A stretch of DNA of 9,928 nucleotides from Dehalococcoidia bacterium. Its GTDB lineage: Bacteria > Chloroflexota > Dehalococcoidia > GIF9 > AB-539-J10. The position numbers and the translations under genes were made by a program. The notes under the pieces were generated by a model. The model ran no database searches and had not been told where the DNA came from. It was given only the letters and a program-made list of their open reading frames with translations. The DNA lies in assembly GCA_030669525.1 (NCBI GenBank), contig DAOVDO010000024.1, positions 1 to 9,928 on the forward strand, given 5' to 3'. How positions within the stretch are numbered: the first letter of the stretch is position 1; the number at the start of each line of letters is the position of its first letter. Below are positions 1 through 6,829 of the stretch, piece after piece.

Positions 1-389
1 CCTGAGAGAGCAGCCATATTTCCGCGCAGTATGTCAGGCGTGTACAGCGCCACGCCGACATTCTTTGCTGCGTCGGGAAGCCGACTAAATCCAGCCATAT
101 AATAAGGGGTATACAACAGCATAATAGCCATCATCACCAGCAGCAAGAGATGAACACCCCTGTTCTCGATGCGGTAGGCAAAACAGGCAAAGCCAGCCAG
201 GGCAACTAAGGCAATGGCAACATAATAAAGCGGAAATAAGGAACGTATCTCGGCCAGAGGGTCGATAAGCCTGGTGTTCTGAAATACCGGATAGGCCAGT
301 TTTATTGATATTAGATATATTATTACGGCGACTGCGCTCAGCAGCAAAACGATAATTATTTTACGTTGAGACTCCGTGTTTTCCTTCAT
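1..389 (-). CDS. Polytopic membrane protein, N-terminal part (runs off left edge)
   Basis: An open frame on the minus strand starts at ATG 389 and continues past base 1, giving 129 visible residues. The upstream frame reaches a TAG with no other ATG, so 389 is the best start, although its Shine-Dalgarno is weak. Three hydrophobic helices are visible: about residues 11-31, 52-71 and 79-98, with a short charged N-terminus (MKENTESQRK) in front. The visible part shows no catalytic motif that I recognise. It lies 79 bp downstream of a glycosyltransferase and on the same strand. From that context I infer a polyprenyl-phosphate-sugar-dependent glycosyltransferase (GT39/GT83-like) or a polymerase of the same glycan pathway; a transporter is also possible. 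That it is a real membrane protein is likely, but its function is a guess. Confidence 0.7.
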   Translation of the reverse strand, partial: MKENTESQRKIIIVLLLSAVAVIIYLISIKLAYPVFQNTRLIDPLAEIRSLFPLYYVAIALVALAGFACFAYRIENRGVHLLLLVMMAIMLLYTPYYMAGFSRLPDAAKNVGVALYTPDILRGNMAALS

Positions 390-468
390 TTTATATGTCC
401 ATCGACGAAACTTGGGGCAACTGCTTGGCTATATCACCCAGGCATTCTGATGTATGGAGTGACCCATA

Positions 469-1464
469 TTAAGCATACCTCCTGATAGGGCAAAGATTAC
501 GCAGGTTATAATTCAGATATCCAGCGGCAACGCAGGCTAACACCAATTTGGTAACCAATAACTGGCGCAGAGCGGTTGCCGGCTGTCTGAATAGAAGCTT
601 TAAAGAGCCGGGTATCAGCTTGAAAAAGATGCGTTGGAGAAGCTCATGTTCAGTAGATAATGTCTGTTCCTTCTTATTAGCAGAACTATACAAGTTATTA
701 AGTATAGCCTTGGCATAACCCTCCCAGTAAGCTCTCTTCCTGATAAAGCTGCTGTTAAGCCTGTAGCGATAAACCCTGTGTTTTACCTTTATGTGTGGAT
801 GATAGATTATGCACTTACCTGTTTGCCACTTAACTCTCAAAGAAAATTCGGTTTCCTCTGCACCCACTCCCTGCCAGCCACTTTTACCATATCCTTTAAC
901 TCCAAGGCTGGTTTTGAAGAAGCCACACAGATCAAAAGCCTCCCTTCGAAAGGATATATTGGCCCCATAGCCATTCCTGACCTCGGTGGGCTCAGTCCAT
1001 TCCCAGTAGGTGCAGGAAAATATCCAGTATAATTCCCTGGGAAACCATGCCATTGACTCATCTTGCCACAAGGGGAGAATAGGCCCGGTGAGGCCGATAA
1101 TTGAGCTGTCTTCAGCATAAGCTTTAACTGTTTGCTCTGCCCAATCGGGGAAGATAAGGGCATCATCATCAACAAATGCCACTATTTCGCCTCTCGCTTG
1201 TTTTATACCTAGATTTCTTGATGAAGAAACCCCCCACTCACCTCGATTGTATAGCACCACCATATTAGGATACCCTTTTTCCTGGGTGTAATTCTTAATG
1301 CTCTCGACAAGCTCTGGTGACCTTTCAGCTACAATTATAGTCTCAATATTCCTGTAGCTCTGCGCCCGTATGCTGTCAAGCAGCTCAGTAATATCATTGT
1401 ACCTGTCCATAGTGTAGGATGAAATAATTATAGATATCCTTGGAAGATTGGCAGTTGTTGTCAT
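469..1464 (-). CDS. Glycosyltransferase family 2
   Basis: This 331-residue GT-A fold enzyme should move a sugar from an activated nucleotide donor to a glycan or lipid acceptor at the inner membrane face. The N-terminal Rossmann-like half begins PRISIIISSY (residues 8-17). The metal/nucleotide-binding acidic motif is VAFVDDDA (residues 96-102), and a likely catalytic-base segment, GAEETEFSLR, lies at 201-210. A basic, helical C-terminal tail (about 270-331) with a hydrophobic stretch near 303-316 may associate with the membrane. The ATG at 1464 lies 1 bp after the TAG of the upstream epimerase, so the two are translationally coupled. Donor and acceptor cannot be read from the sequence. The family assignment is firm; the role in surface glycan synthesis follows from the neighbours. 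Confidence 0.9.
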   Translation of the reverse strand: MTTTANLPRISIIISSYTMDRYNDITELLDSIRAQSYRNIETIIVAERSPELVESIKNYTQEKGYPNMVVLYNRGEWGVSSSRNLGIKQARGEIVAFVDDDALIFPDWAEQTVKAYAEDSSIIGLTGPILPLWQDESMAWFPRELYWIFSCTYWEWTEPTEVRNGYGANISFRREAFDLCGFFKTSLGVKGYGKSGWQGVGAEETEFSLRVKWQTGKCIIYHPHIKVKHRVYRYRLNSSFIRKRAYWEGYAKAILNNLYSSANKKEQTLSTEHELLQRIFFKLIPGSLKLLFRQPATALRQLLVTKLVLACVAAGYLNYNLRNLCPIRRYA

Positions 1465-1465
1465 T

Positions 1466-2401
1466 CTATCTGCTTAAAATGTCCTTTATTGCTTGCCTGA
1501 CAGCCCCATTTGAATTATATTCAGGCTTCCAGCCCAATCTCTTCATCCCGGTAATATCATACCTCAACTGAGGGACATCGCCACGCCAGCCACGGCTGCC
1601 ACCGGTATAACTGAACTTTACTCCGGATAAACCCATAGCCTCAGCCAGCATATTTGCTATGTCGGTTACATTGGTGGAGGAGTCCGTACCAAGATTCAGT
1701 ATATTAACCCGCTCCTGAGAATGCTCAAAACCAAACAGGATACCATCAACGCAGTCACTAACATGAAGATAGGGCTTCTCCTGGGTGCCATCCCCGAGTA
1801 TCTCCAGCTCTTCGGGATTTTGCCTCAGTTTATTAAGGAAGTCAAAGATAACACCATGTGTGGCTCTGGCGCCAACAACATTGGCAAAGCGGAAAATCCA
1901 TGCTTGCATATCAAATAGATGACAGAAGGCACAGATAAATCCCTCACAGGCAAGCTTGGCTGCACCATATAGGGATATGGGCAGCAAAGGGCCATAATCC
2001 TCGCCAAGCGGCATTGTGCCCGCTTCACCATAAACCGTAGAGCTGGAAGCAAAGACTATTTTAGTGATACGGTTAATCCGCATAGCTTCCAGAACATTAT
2101 GAGTAGCCCTTACTCCTTGCTGTAAATCAAGGTTGGTATCTGTAATGCCAGCCCTGACATCAGGATTAGCAGCCAGATGGAAGACTAAATCGTGGCCAGC
2201 AATGGCTTTGTTCAATGCCTCGAAATCCAGCAGGTCGCCTTGAACAAATTTAAAATTGGTCTTGCCCAGGTGTTGTTCAATGAATTCCATCTTGCCTGAG
2301 CTGAGATTGTCATAGGCAGTTACCTCACCGGAGTTGATGAGACGGTCAACAAGATGGCTGCCGATAAATCCGGCTCCACCGGTAATTAAGTATTTATACA
2401 T
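1466..2401 (-). CDS. NAD-dependent sugar-nucleotide epimerase/dehydratase (extended SDR)
   Basis: This 311-residue cytosolic enzyme is of the UDP-glucose 4-epimerase type and supplies a modified nucleotide sugar. The dinucleotide-binding glycine motif GGAGFIG is at residues 8-14, followed by an acidic residue suited to the NAD ribose (YDNLSSG, 30-36). HLAANPDVR (75-83) is the usual NAD-contact segment. The catalytic triad appears complete: SSSTVYG (119-125) and Tyr145-x3-Lys149 in YGAAK. Length is normal for the family. Its start codon overlaps the stop of the upstream GT2 by one base (TGATG), and the next GT2 starts 1 bp after its stop, which places all three in one operon. Whether it is a 4-epimerase on UDP-Glc/UDP-GlcNAc or a dehydratase-like relative cannot be decided here. 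Confidence 0.92.
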   Translation of the reverse strand: MYKYLITGGAGFIGSHLVDRLINSGEVTAYDNLSSGKMEFIEQHLGKTNFKFVQGDLLDFEALNKAIAGHDLVFHLAANPDVRAGITDTNLDLQQGVRATHNVLEAMRINRITKIVFASSSTVYGEAGTMPLGEDYGPLLPISLYGAAKLACEGFICAFCHLFDMQAWIFRFANVVGARATHGVIFDFLNKLRQNPEELEILGDGTQEKPYLHVSDCVDGILFGFEHSQERVNILNLGTDSSTNVTDIANMLAEAMGLSGVKFSYTGGSRGWRGDVPQLRYDITGMKRLGWKPEYNSNGAVRQAIKDILSR

Positions 2402-3087
2402 CAGGAAAACCTATTTCTTATCAGTGTCCATCCTATTCTAAGCCCAGCTCTTATGGACCTGAGCTTACTGGGTGTAGAACGACGGCGATAGTAAATGGGA
2501 ATCTCTCCCATTTTATAGCTTCTTTTGGCTATCTGAGAGAACAGGTCAGCCTCAAGGTTAAAGCCTTCAGCAGATAAGTCCAGCTCAGGTATAATTTCAC
2601 CCTTGAATCCCCAGTACCCGGTACACAGGTCGCTTACCCCCCTAAAATACAACAGCCTCGCCATTAGAGTAAGTAGATGATTACCCACGATATTCAAACG
2701 GCTTATAGACCCTTTGGCTCTATCGCCTTTCAACCTGGAGCCAATTACCACATCATATCCCTGGTTCAATTTATCCATCATATCGGTTATGTAAACAGCA
2801 GGATAGGTGCAATCAGCGTCAAGCATGAATACAAAGTCAGCCCTGGTCTGTGCAAAGGCCGTTCTCATCGCTCTTCCCTTGCCTTTCCTGTACTCGATGA
2901 TAACCTCAGCTCCCCTTTCCTGGGCTATCTGCCGTGTCAAATCACTGCTATTGCCATCAACAACCATAATCTTAACCAGATATCCTTTCTCCTCCAGTTC
3001 TTCCCTGGGGATTTCATCAATGACTTTGCCGATGGTCTCCGCTTCGTTAAGCGCAGGTATTATTATGTAAAGCTCTTTGCCACTCAT
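2401..3087 (-). CDS. GT2 glycosyltransferase, dolichyl-phosphate mannose synthase (DPM1)-like
   Basis: At 228 residues this resembles soluble DPM1/DPG-synthase enzymes, which put a sugar from a nucleotide donor onto polyprenyl phosphate for later use by membrane glycosyltransferases. Visible motifs are YIIIPALNEAETI (7-19), VVDGNSSD (42-49), the metal-binding DAD (90-92) in MLDADCTYP, GFNLEADL (175-182) and the basic IPIYYRRR...SKL segment (196-209). There is no C-terminal GtrA-like membrane domain, as expected for the short form. The ATG at 3087 has AGGTGA seven bases upstream. It is the first gene of the minus-strand operon and overlaps the epimerase by one base. The partial membrane protein at the end of the operon could be a user of its lipid-linked product; that link is inference. 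Confidence 0.9.
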   Translation of the reverse strand: MSGKELYIIIPALNEAETIGKVIDEIPREELEEKGYLVKIMVVDGNSSDLTRQIAQERGAEVIIEYRKGKGRAMRTAFAQTRADFVFMLDADCTYPAVYITDMMDKLNQGYDVVIGSRLKGDRAKGSISRLNIVGNHLLTLMARLLYFRGVSDLCTGYWGFKGEIIPELDLSAEGFNLEADLFSQIAKRSYKMGEIPIYYRRRSTPSKLRSIRAGLRIGWTLIRNRFS

Positions 3088-3114
3088 CTTTTCTTCACCT
3101 TTAATATAAACACT

Positions 3115-3143
3115 ACTTTACCTTAATCGGTGTGCCTTGACAA
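3115..3143 (-). promoter_or_regulatory. Likely sigma-70 promoter of the glycan operon
   Basis: Read on the minus strand, TTGTCA (3143-3138, 5 of 6 consensus) is followed after exactly 17 bp by TAAAGT (3120-3115, 4 of 6). Transcription would start near 3108, about 20 nt before the ATG at 3087, with the AGGTGA ribosome site at 3100-3095. The geometry fits well; the -10 match is moderate. Confidence 0.5.
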
Positions 3144-3149
3144 GGGAGT

Positions 3150-3725
3150 ATGAGATTAAGTTTCAGTGATATAATAGCCAATCAAGAGCTAATGTTCGAA
3201 GAAATTCTGAGCTGGAATATTCCTCATGAGTTAATAATCGTTATCATATCTGCTTTACCCGTGGTGGAACTTCGAGGAGCCCTACCAATAGCCATTAACT
3301 TATTCCACATGCCCTGGTATAAGGCATTCTGCCTGGCCATTGTTGGCAATCTGATACCTGTGCCAATCCTGTTACTGTTTCTGGACTCTCTGGCCAAAGC
3401 AGCCAGCAGAGCAGGTATAGGACGTCGTATAGTAGACTGGGTATTGGAACATACCAGGCGCAGGGGAAGGGCTATCGAAAAATATGAGAAAATTGGGTTA
3501 ACACTATTTGTGGCTATTCCCCTTCCCATAACTGGCGCCTGGACAGGTTCAATTGCTGCTTTCCTGCTCGGCCTGAAGTTTCGATACTCCTTTCTTTCCA
3601 TACTTATAGGCATCGTTATTGCCGGGGCAATCGTCACCAGCCTGTGCCTTATTGGCTGGCGTGGGGCAGTAATCGCAGGCGTGGGGCTTAGCATTACAGC
3701 AATTCTGGCCTGGCGAAGAACATAA
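3150..3725 (+). CDS. Small multidrug-export family membrane protein (PF06695/COG2426-like)
   Basis: This is an inner-membrane protein of the poorly characterised 'putative small multi-drug export' family. The hallmark is PVVELRGALPIA (residues 37-48), the ELRGA-type signature, with a matching re-entrant-like second half AIPLPITGAWTGS (122-134). Hydrophobic segments lie at about 28-50, 58-80, 117-142, 148-168 and 172-188, with a basic cytoplasmic loop (RRRGRAIEKYEK, 103-114) between the halves. Length is typical of the family. The start is uncertain. ATG 3150 has AGGGAG only 1 nt away, which is too close. The in-frame ATG at 3192 gives a 177-aa protein that still contains the whole signature and lies just downstream of an extended -10. 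It is divergent from the glycan operon. Transport activity is known only by family name. Confidence 0.85.
   Translation: MRLSFSDIIANQELMFEEILSWNIPHELIIVIISALPVVELRGALPIAINLFHMPWYKAFCLAIVGNLIPVPILLLFLDSLAKAASRAGIGRRIVDWVLEHTRRRGRAIEKYEKIGLTLFVAIPLPITGAWTGSIAAFLLGLKFRYSFLSILIGIVIAGAIVTSLCLIGWRGAVIAGVGLSITAILAWRRT
3167..3175 (+). promoter_or_regulatory. Extended -10 element inside the annotated N-terminus of the export gene
   Basis: TGATATAAT combines a perfect -10 hexamer (3170-3175) with the TGn extension, and no good -35 is found 17 bp upstream. Transcription from it would begin near 3182. That excludes the ATG at 3150 from the transcript but leaves the in-frame ATG at 3192 about 10 nt downstream. 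It may be fortuitous, since the TTGACA at 3137-3142 lies 27 bp away. Confidence 0.35.
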
Positions 3726-3744
3726 ATCTGGCATATGGTATTTA

Positions 3745-3773
3745 TTGACACCCCCCATCCATCAAAGTATAAT
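3745..3773 (+). promoter_or_regulatory. Consensus sigma-70 promoter (TTGACA-17-TATAAT)
   Basis: Perfect TTGACA (3745-3750) and perfect TATAAT (3768-3773) are separated by exactly 17 bp. The predicted start is near 3780-3781, only about 4-5 nt before the ATG at 3785, so the 96-aa ORF would be read from an almost leaderless mRNA. Transcription could also continue into tRNA-Lys at 4110, for which I see no other comparable promoter. Confidence 0.8.
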
Positions 3774-3784
3774 TTTTACAAGAC

Positions 3785-4075
3785 ATGCGAATAAAGTTGA
3801 ATCCAGAGCAATTAAATCACCTGGCACAACAGCTCCCTTTCGAAGTGTTGCTGGAGCAATCCAGAGATGTTAGAGGCTTCCTGGAAATATTAGGGCATAA
3901 CATGCCCTGGAATGAAACAGGACTGAGCAAGTTTGGTGACCCTGTCAGAAAACCAAACAGGATAGCTTTTTCTGTCGATTCAGTTGATGGTGGCTACGTT
4001 TGCGATGTACATCCCGCTTTTGCATGTTATGTTTCCACCCTCCTGACAATGGACTCAAAAGACTCTCAATCCTGA
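3785..4075 (+). CDS. Conserved-looking hypothetical protein, 96 aa
   Basis: I do not recognise this protein. It is soluble in appearance: an amphipathic N-terminal helix region (NPEQLNHLAQQLPFEVLLEQ, residues 6-25) is followed by a likely beta-rich C-terminal half (IAFSVDSVDGGYVCDVHPAFACYV, segments within 60-83) with two cysteines (C73 and C81) and a histidine between them. There is no signal peptide or membrane segment. The ATG at 3785 follows a consensus promoter so closely that no Shine-Dalgarno can be present on the mRNA. Either it is translated as a leaderless message or the promoter mainly serves the tRNA 34 bp downstream. There is no other plausible start until the ATG at codon 40. 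Coding status is likely from its length and balanced composition, but not proven. Confidence 0.6.
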   Translation: MRIKLNPEQLNHLAQQLPFEVLLEQSRDVRGFLEILGHNMPWNETGLSKFGDPVRKPNRIAFSVDSVDGGYVCDVHPAFACYVSTLLTMDSKDSQS

Positions 4076-4109
4076 GAGCAACATTGTTAACTACAACTTG
4101 TTAAATCAT

Positions 4110-4185
4110 GGGCCGTTAGCTCAGTTGGCAGAGCACCTGACTTTTAATCAGGGTGTCGTGGGTTCGAATCCCTCACGGCCTACCA
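4110..4185 (+). tRNA. tRNA-Lys(UUU)
   Basis: A full cloverleaf is visible. The acceptor stem GGGCCGT (4110-4116) pairs with ACGGCCT (4175-4181), with a G-U first pair. The D-loop is TAGCTCAGTTGGCAGAGCA. The anticodon stem CCTGA/TCAGG (4136-4140/4148-4152) encloses loop CTTTTAA with anticodon TTT at 4143-4145. The T-arm contains GGTTCGAATCC. The discriminator is A4182 and CCA is encoded at 4183-4185. The foreign istA fragment begins immediately after the CCA, so the tRNA 3' end is a junction point. Confidence 0.97.
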
Positions 4186-4528
4186 GACAGTGCTTCTGGG
4201 CCAGCAACTCCTGAATCCGGGTAAGCTTCAGCCGATCAGCCTTGAGCCACTGCTCAACCTGGTCAGCCCAGGGCTCAAGCACCTCGTTGGTGGGTACCGC
4301 TACCTGATGCGGGCCGGCTTTGTTCAACTGTACCATGGTAATCAGTTGAGACTCGCCTAAGGGTGGCCCATCATGCACCAGACCACAGCTTTTTGCCGTC
4401 AGAATGTACTTTCGAATCGTGTTGCGGGCCAGTCCGGTTGACCTCGTTATTTCTCGGATGCCACGACCTGCCTGACATTGTCTTACTACTTCTGTAATCT
4501 CCACTCGGGAAACCTCCTTGTATGCCAT
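4148..4528 (-). pseudogene. istA: Truncated IS21-family transposase IstA (N-terminal fragment)
   Basis: The N-terminal 114 or so residues match the start of an IS21-type IstA, the DDE transposase that acts with the ATPase IstB. A helix-turn-helix lies at about residues 19-41 (GIREITRSTGLARNTIRKYI), followed by the usual linker and the segment LTRIQELLAQK. The catalytic DDE core and all of istB are missing; a whole IstA has some 400-500 residues. IS homology stops at base 4186, and the last dozen codons (ending GREGFEPTTP) are simply the antisense of tRNA-Lys, so the frame's stop at 4148 is accidental. I prefer ATG 4528 over GTG 4534 because AAGGAG lies five bases before the ATG but overlaps the GTG. 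The fragment cannot transpose on its own. Confidence 0.85.
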
Positions 4529-4662
4529 TGCCACTCCTTTCTAATAAGTCTGCGGCAATGGTAGCTTATTTTTTTCCGGGTGGGTCAAAGATCCTGGTTA
4601 AGGTGGGTCAATGTTGGTGGTTAAAAGCCTGTTTTCTGGGTCAAAGTTTGTGGTTTTTCACA
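4186..4662 (-). mobile_element. IS21-family insertion sequence remnant (left end plus 5' istA)
   Basis: The remnant runs from the tRNA-Lys CCA end to an apparent IS terminus near 4662, which on the minus strand begins TGTGAAAAACC, a TG-starting end as is normal for IS21 relatives. It holds the 5' part of istA, about 130 bp of terminal region and three transposase-site-like repeats. The other end and istB are absent from the window. The outer boundary is placed from the end sequence alone and could be off by a few bases. Confidence 0.7.
4582..4656 (+). repeat. Three imperfect 19-bp terminal repeats of the IS21 remnant
   Basis: Copies at 4582-4600 (GGGTCAAAGATCCTGGTTA), 4605-4623 (GGGTCAATGTTGGTGGTTA) and 4638-4656 (GGGTCAAAGTTTGTGGTTT) share GGGTCA at one side and TGGTT at the other. 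Offsets are 23 and 33 bp. Multiple internal repeats near the tips are characteristic of IS21-family ends, where they bind IstA. Confidence 0.75.
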
Positions 4663-5013
4663 CATAAGAAATCGCTTACAATAAATGACCTGAGTTATAT
4701 TGTTGTCTATCAGCCTACTTGATAACTTTGAGTTTGCCCTATTCACTCAAAACCAAGTATATTATAGCGCCCGCAGTACTGACTAACAATAACTTTGCTC
4801 TGGATTATCCTTATGATTCGTGGAATGATTTGTATTGCACAAACCGTTAGAAAGTGCAGTCAAATAGACTGGCGGCTTCAGAACCAGGCTATTATCAACA
4901 CTATTCCAAATACGACTATGCTAGGCGGAACACTAGCCATCCCAGATTACCCAGAGAGAACGGAGGGGGCTAAGAATTACAGTACACTGCCCAGATACTT
5001 GTCGAAATGAGCT
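4663..5013. other. Gene-poor stretch between IS remnant and caspase gene
   Basis: No convincing gene is seen. An ATG-started frame of 71 codons at 4795-5010 (+) has no ribosome site and no recognisable protein features. A second open frame on the same strand ends at the TAG near 4850 and also has no recognisable features. A small hairpin can form around 4920-4936 (CTAG...CTAG arms). The stretch may be debris of a deleted gene left by the same event that truncated the IS. Confidence 0.4.
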
Positions 5014-5042
5014 TTGACAAAATAGCCATGAGAGAATAGCAT
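5014..5042 (+). promoter_or_regulatory. Possible promoter of the caspase-like gene
   Basis: A perfect TTGACA (5014-5019) is followed after 17 bp by TAGCAT (5037-5042, 4 of 6 to the -10 consensus). The start would be near 5049, giving a leader of about 44 nt before the ATG at 5093. No strong Shine-Dalgarno is seen in front of that ATG (AATTAAG only), which suggests low basal translation. Confidence 0.4.
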
Positions 5043-5092
5043 TATTATGTCCATTGGGGATTGATACGGTTCCGTGCCAACAATGAATTAAG

Positions 5093-6829
5093 ATGGATAA
5101 CGCAACATATTCTCCTCAGTATTCATCAAGTCATGCCCTTGTCATAGGCATAAACGACTACCAGTCTGCTGCCCCGTTGGGCTATGCGATAAATGATGCA
5201 GAGGCAATTGCCCAACTCCTTATTGACAAGTTTGGTTTTGATGGAGAGAATGTTCTCTTGCTTACTGATGCGAACGCGACCAGGGCCCGTATCATAGATT
5301 CCTTTCTCTCATACGCGAGTAAGTCCGATGTAAATGACAGGATACTCTTTTTCTTCGCCGGACATGGGTATACTGTTTCTGGTCGCCGAGGCGAAGTCGG
5401 ATTATTAGTACCTTACAATGGCGAACCACGAAACCTATCCACGCTCATTAGATGGGATGAACTAACGAGAAATGCAGAGCTGATACCGGCTAAGCATGTG
5501 CTCTTTGTGATGGACGCATGCTACGGCGGACTTGCGATCACACGGCCATTGGCACCTGGTAGCATGCGATTCCTCAAGGACATGCTGTTGCGGTACTCTC
5601 GCCAAGTGCTCACCGCAGGTAAAGCCAATGAAATCGTAGCTGATGCTGGTGGTCCCATACCCGGTCATTCCGTTTTCACTGGACATTTTATTGAGGCGCT
5701 TGAAGGTAAAGCAGCAAGCGGGGATGGAATAATCACTGCAAATGGTGTAATGGCATATGTCTATGAACGCGTTGCAAGAGACCAACAATCACACCAAACC
5801 CCTCATTATGGGTTCATTGATGGCGATGGCGATTTAATTTTCAAAGCACCAATACTCGACTCACCCAGGAAGGAGGAAGAGAAGGATGAAGACATGCTTA
5901 TAGCCGTTCCTTCCTCTATGCCAATGGCGAATATAGGTGCATCAGGAAACGTAGTCAATGTGACAAAGGAGTATCTCTCAGATAGTCGCTACACAATTAA
6001 GCTTCATGACCTAGTCGTTCAGGAACTGCGAGAGGTTCTACTTCAAACATCTGAAGACAATTTCGTGGTTCAGGGTATCAACTGGTCACTTCAGGAATTC
6101 ACATGCCGACTTAAGGAGTACGAGCGGATAGTTGATGATTTGCTACGTATCCTATCCTGTATTGCCTACTGGGGGAAGCAGGAACATCTAACAATGCTTA
6201 AGATGGCATTGATGCGTTTGACAGATCGGCTAGAAACGAAGAGCGGTCTCGCTGTTTGGCAGGCTCTGCGCTGGTATCCCACTATGCTCCTTTTCTATGG
6301 GGCGGGAATTTCAGCATTAGCATCTGACAGATACGACAATCTAGCCGCAATATTGTTGACTAGGGTTGGATCCTCGCGTTCCGCTACCTCCTCGACTCCA
6401 CTTACCCTTGCGATCGGTGAAGCCACTACAAAGCTGCATGACATGTTCAAACAACTTCCAGGCCATGAGCGCCAATATGTCCCTCGTAGCGAATATCTAT
6501 TCAAACTACTTCAGCCAACTTTGGACGACCTATTATTCTTAGGGCGAAATTACGAGCAGGACTTCGATCGATTTGAAGTGTTATTGGCTTTAGTTCATGC
6601 TGATTTGGAATCCAAGGAGTCACGTGGTATCTGGGGCCCTCCTGGAAGATTCGGCTGGAAATTCCACCATTATGATGTAAATCCCTTAAAAGACCTTATC
6701 GCTGATGCAAACGGACAAAAGGAATCATGGGGCCCACTTAAAGCAGGGCTGTTTGGAGGAGATTACACTCGCTTTGGAAAAATCGCTAGTGAATACACTA
6801 CACTTATCACACGTCTAAACTGGTTTTAG
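5093..6829 (+). CDS. Caspase-like (peptidase C14/metacaspase-type) protein with large C-terminal module
   Basis: This is a 578-residue cytosolic protein without signal peptide or clear membrane helix. Residues 14-250 form a caspase-fold domain: HALVIGINDY (14-23), the strand-plus-histidine motif FFFAGHGYT with His91, and the cysteine motif VMDACYGG with Cys143, so the catalytic dyad is intact. By family knowledge, prokaryotic relatives cut after Arg or Lys. A Lys/Glu-rich linker (259-267) leads to a mostly helical module at about 295-578, including ALRWYPTMLLFYGAGISALA (391-410), DRYDNLAAILL and DRFEVLLALVHADL (492-505). I recall similar YPxLLLxYxxGxxA...RYDxLAALL modules behind other N-terminal effector domains in bacterial proteins; this is memory, not a search. 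The architecture suggests a sensor-effector of defence or regulated death. Start ATG 5093 is forced by an in-frame TGA just upstream. Confidence 0.88.
   Translation: MDNATYSPQYSSSHALVIGINDYQSAAPLGYAINDAEAIAQLLIDKFGFDGENVLLLTDANATRARIIDSFLSYASKSDVNDRILFFFAGHGYTVSGRRGEVGLLVPYNGEPRNLSTLIRWDELTRNAELIPAKHVLFVMDACYGGLAITRPLAPGSMRFLKDMLLRYSRQVLTAGKANEIVADAGGPIPGHSVFTGHFIEALEGKAASGDGIITANGVMAYVYERVARDQQSHQTPHYGFIDGDGDLIFKAPILDSPRKEEEKDEDMLIAVPSSMPMANIGASGNVVNVTKEYLSDSRYTIKLHDLVVQELREVLLQTSEDNFVVQGINWSLQEFTCRLKEYERIVDDLLRILSCIAYWGKQEHLTMLKMALMRLTDRLETKSGLAVWQALRWYPTMLLFYGAGISALASDRYDNLAAILLTRVGSSRSATSSTPLTLAIGEATTKLHDMFKQLPGHERQYVPRSEYLFKLLQPTLDDLLFLGRNYEQDFDRFEVLLALVHADLESKESRGIWGPPGRFGWKFHHYDVNPLKDLIADANGQKESWGPLKAGLFGGDYTRFGKIASEYTTLITRLNWF

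Noticed and set aside
3137..3142. TTGACA on the plus strand before the export gene
   Set aside because: No -10 lies 16-18 bp downstream; the nearest TATAAT is 27 bp away. The same bases serve better as the minus-strand TTGTCA.
4148..4185. C-terminal peptide ending GREGFEPTTP on the truncated IstA
   Set aside because: It is the antisense reading of the tRNA-Lys T-arm and acceptor end, a common artefact, not protein sequence of the transposase.
4795..5010. 71-codon plus-strand frame before the caspase gene
   Set aside because: It lacks a Shine-Dalgarno and recognisable features, and another frame through the same bases is equally open; not supported as a gene.
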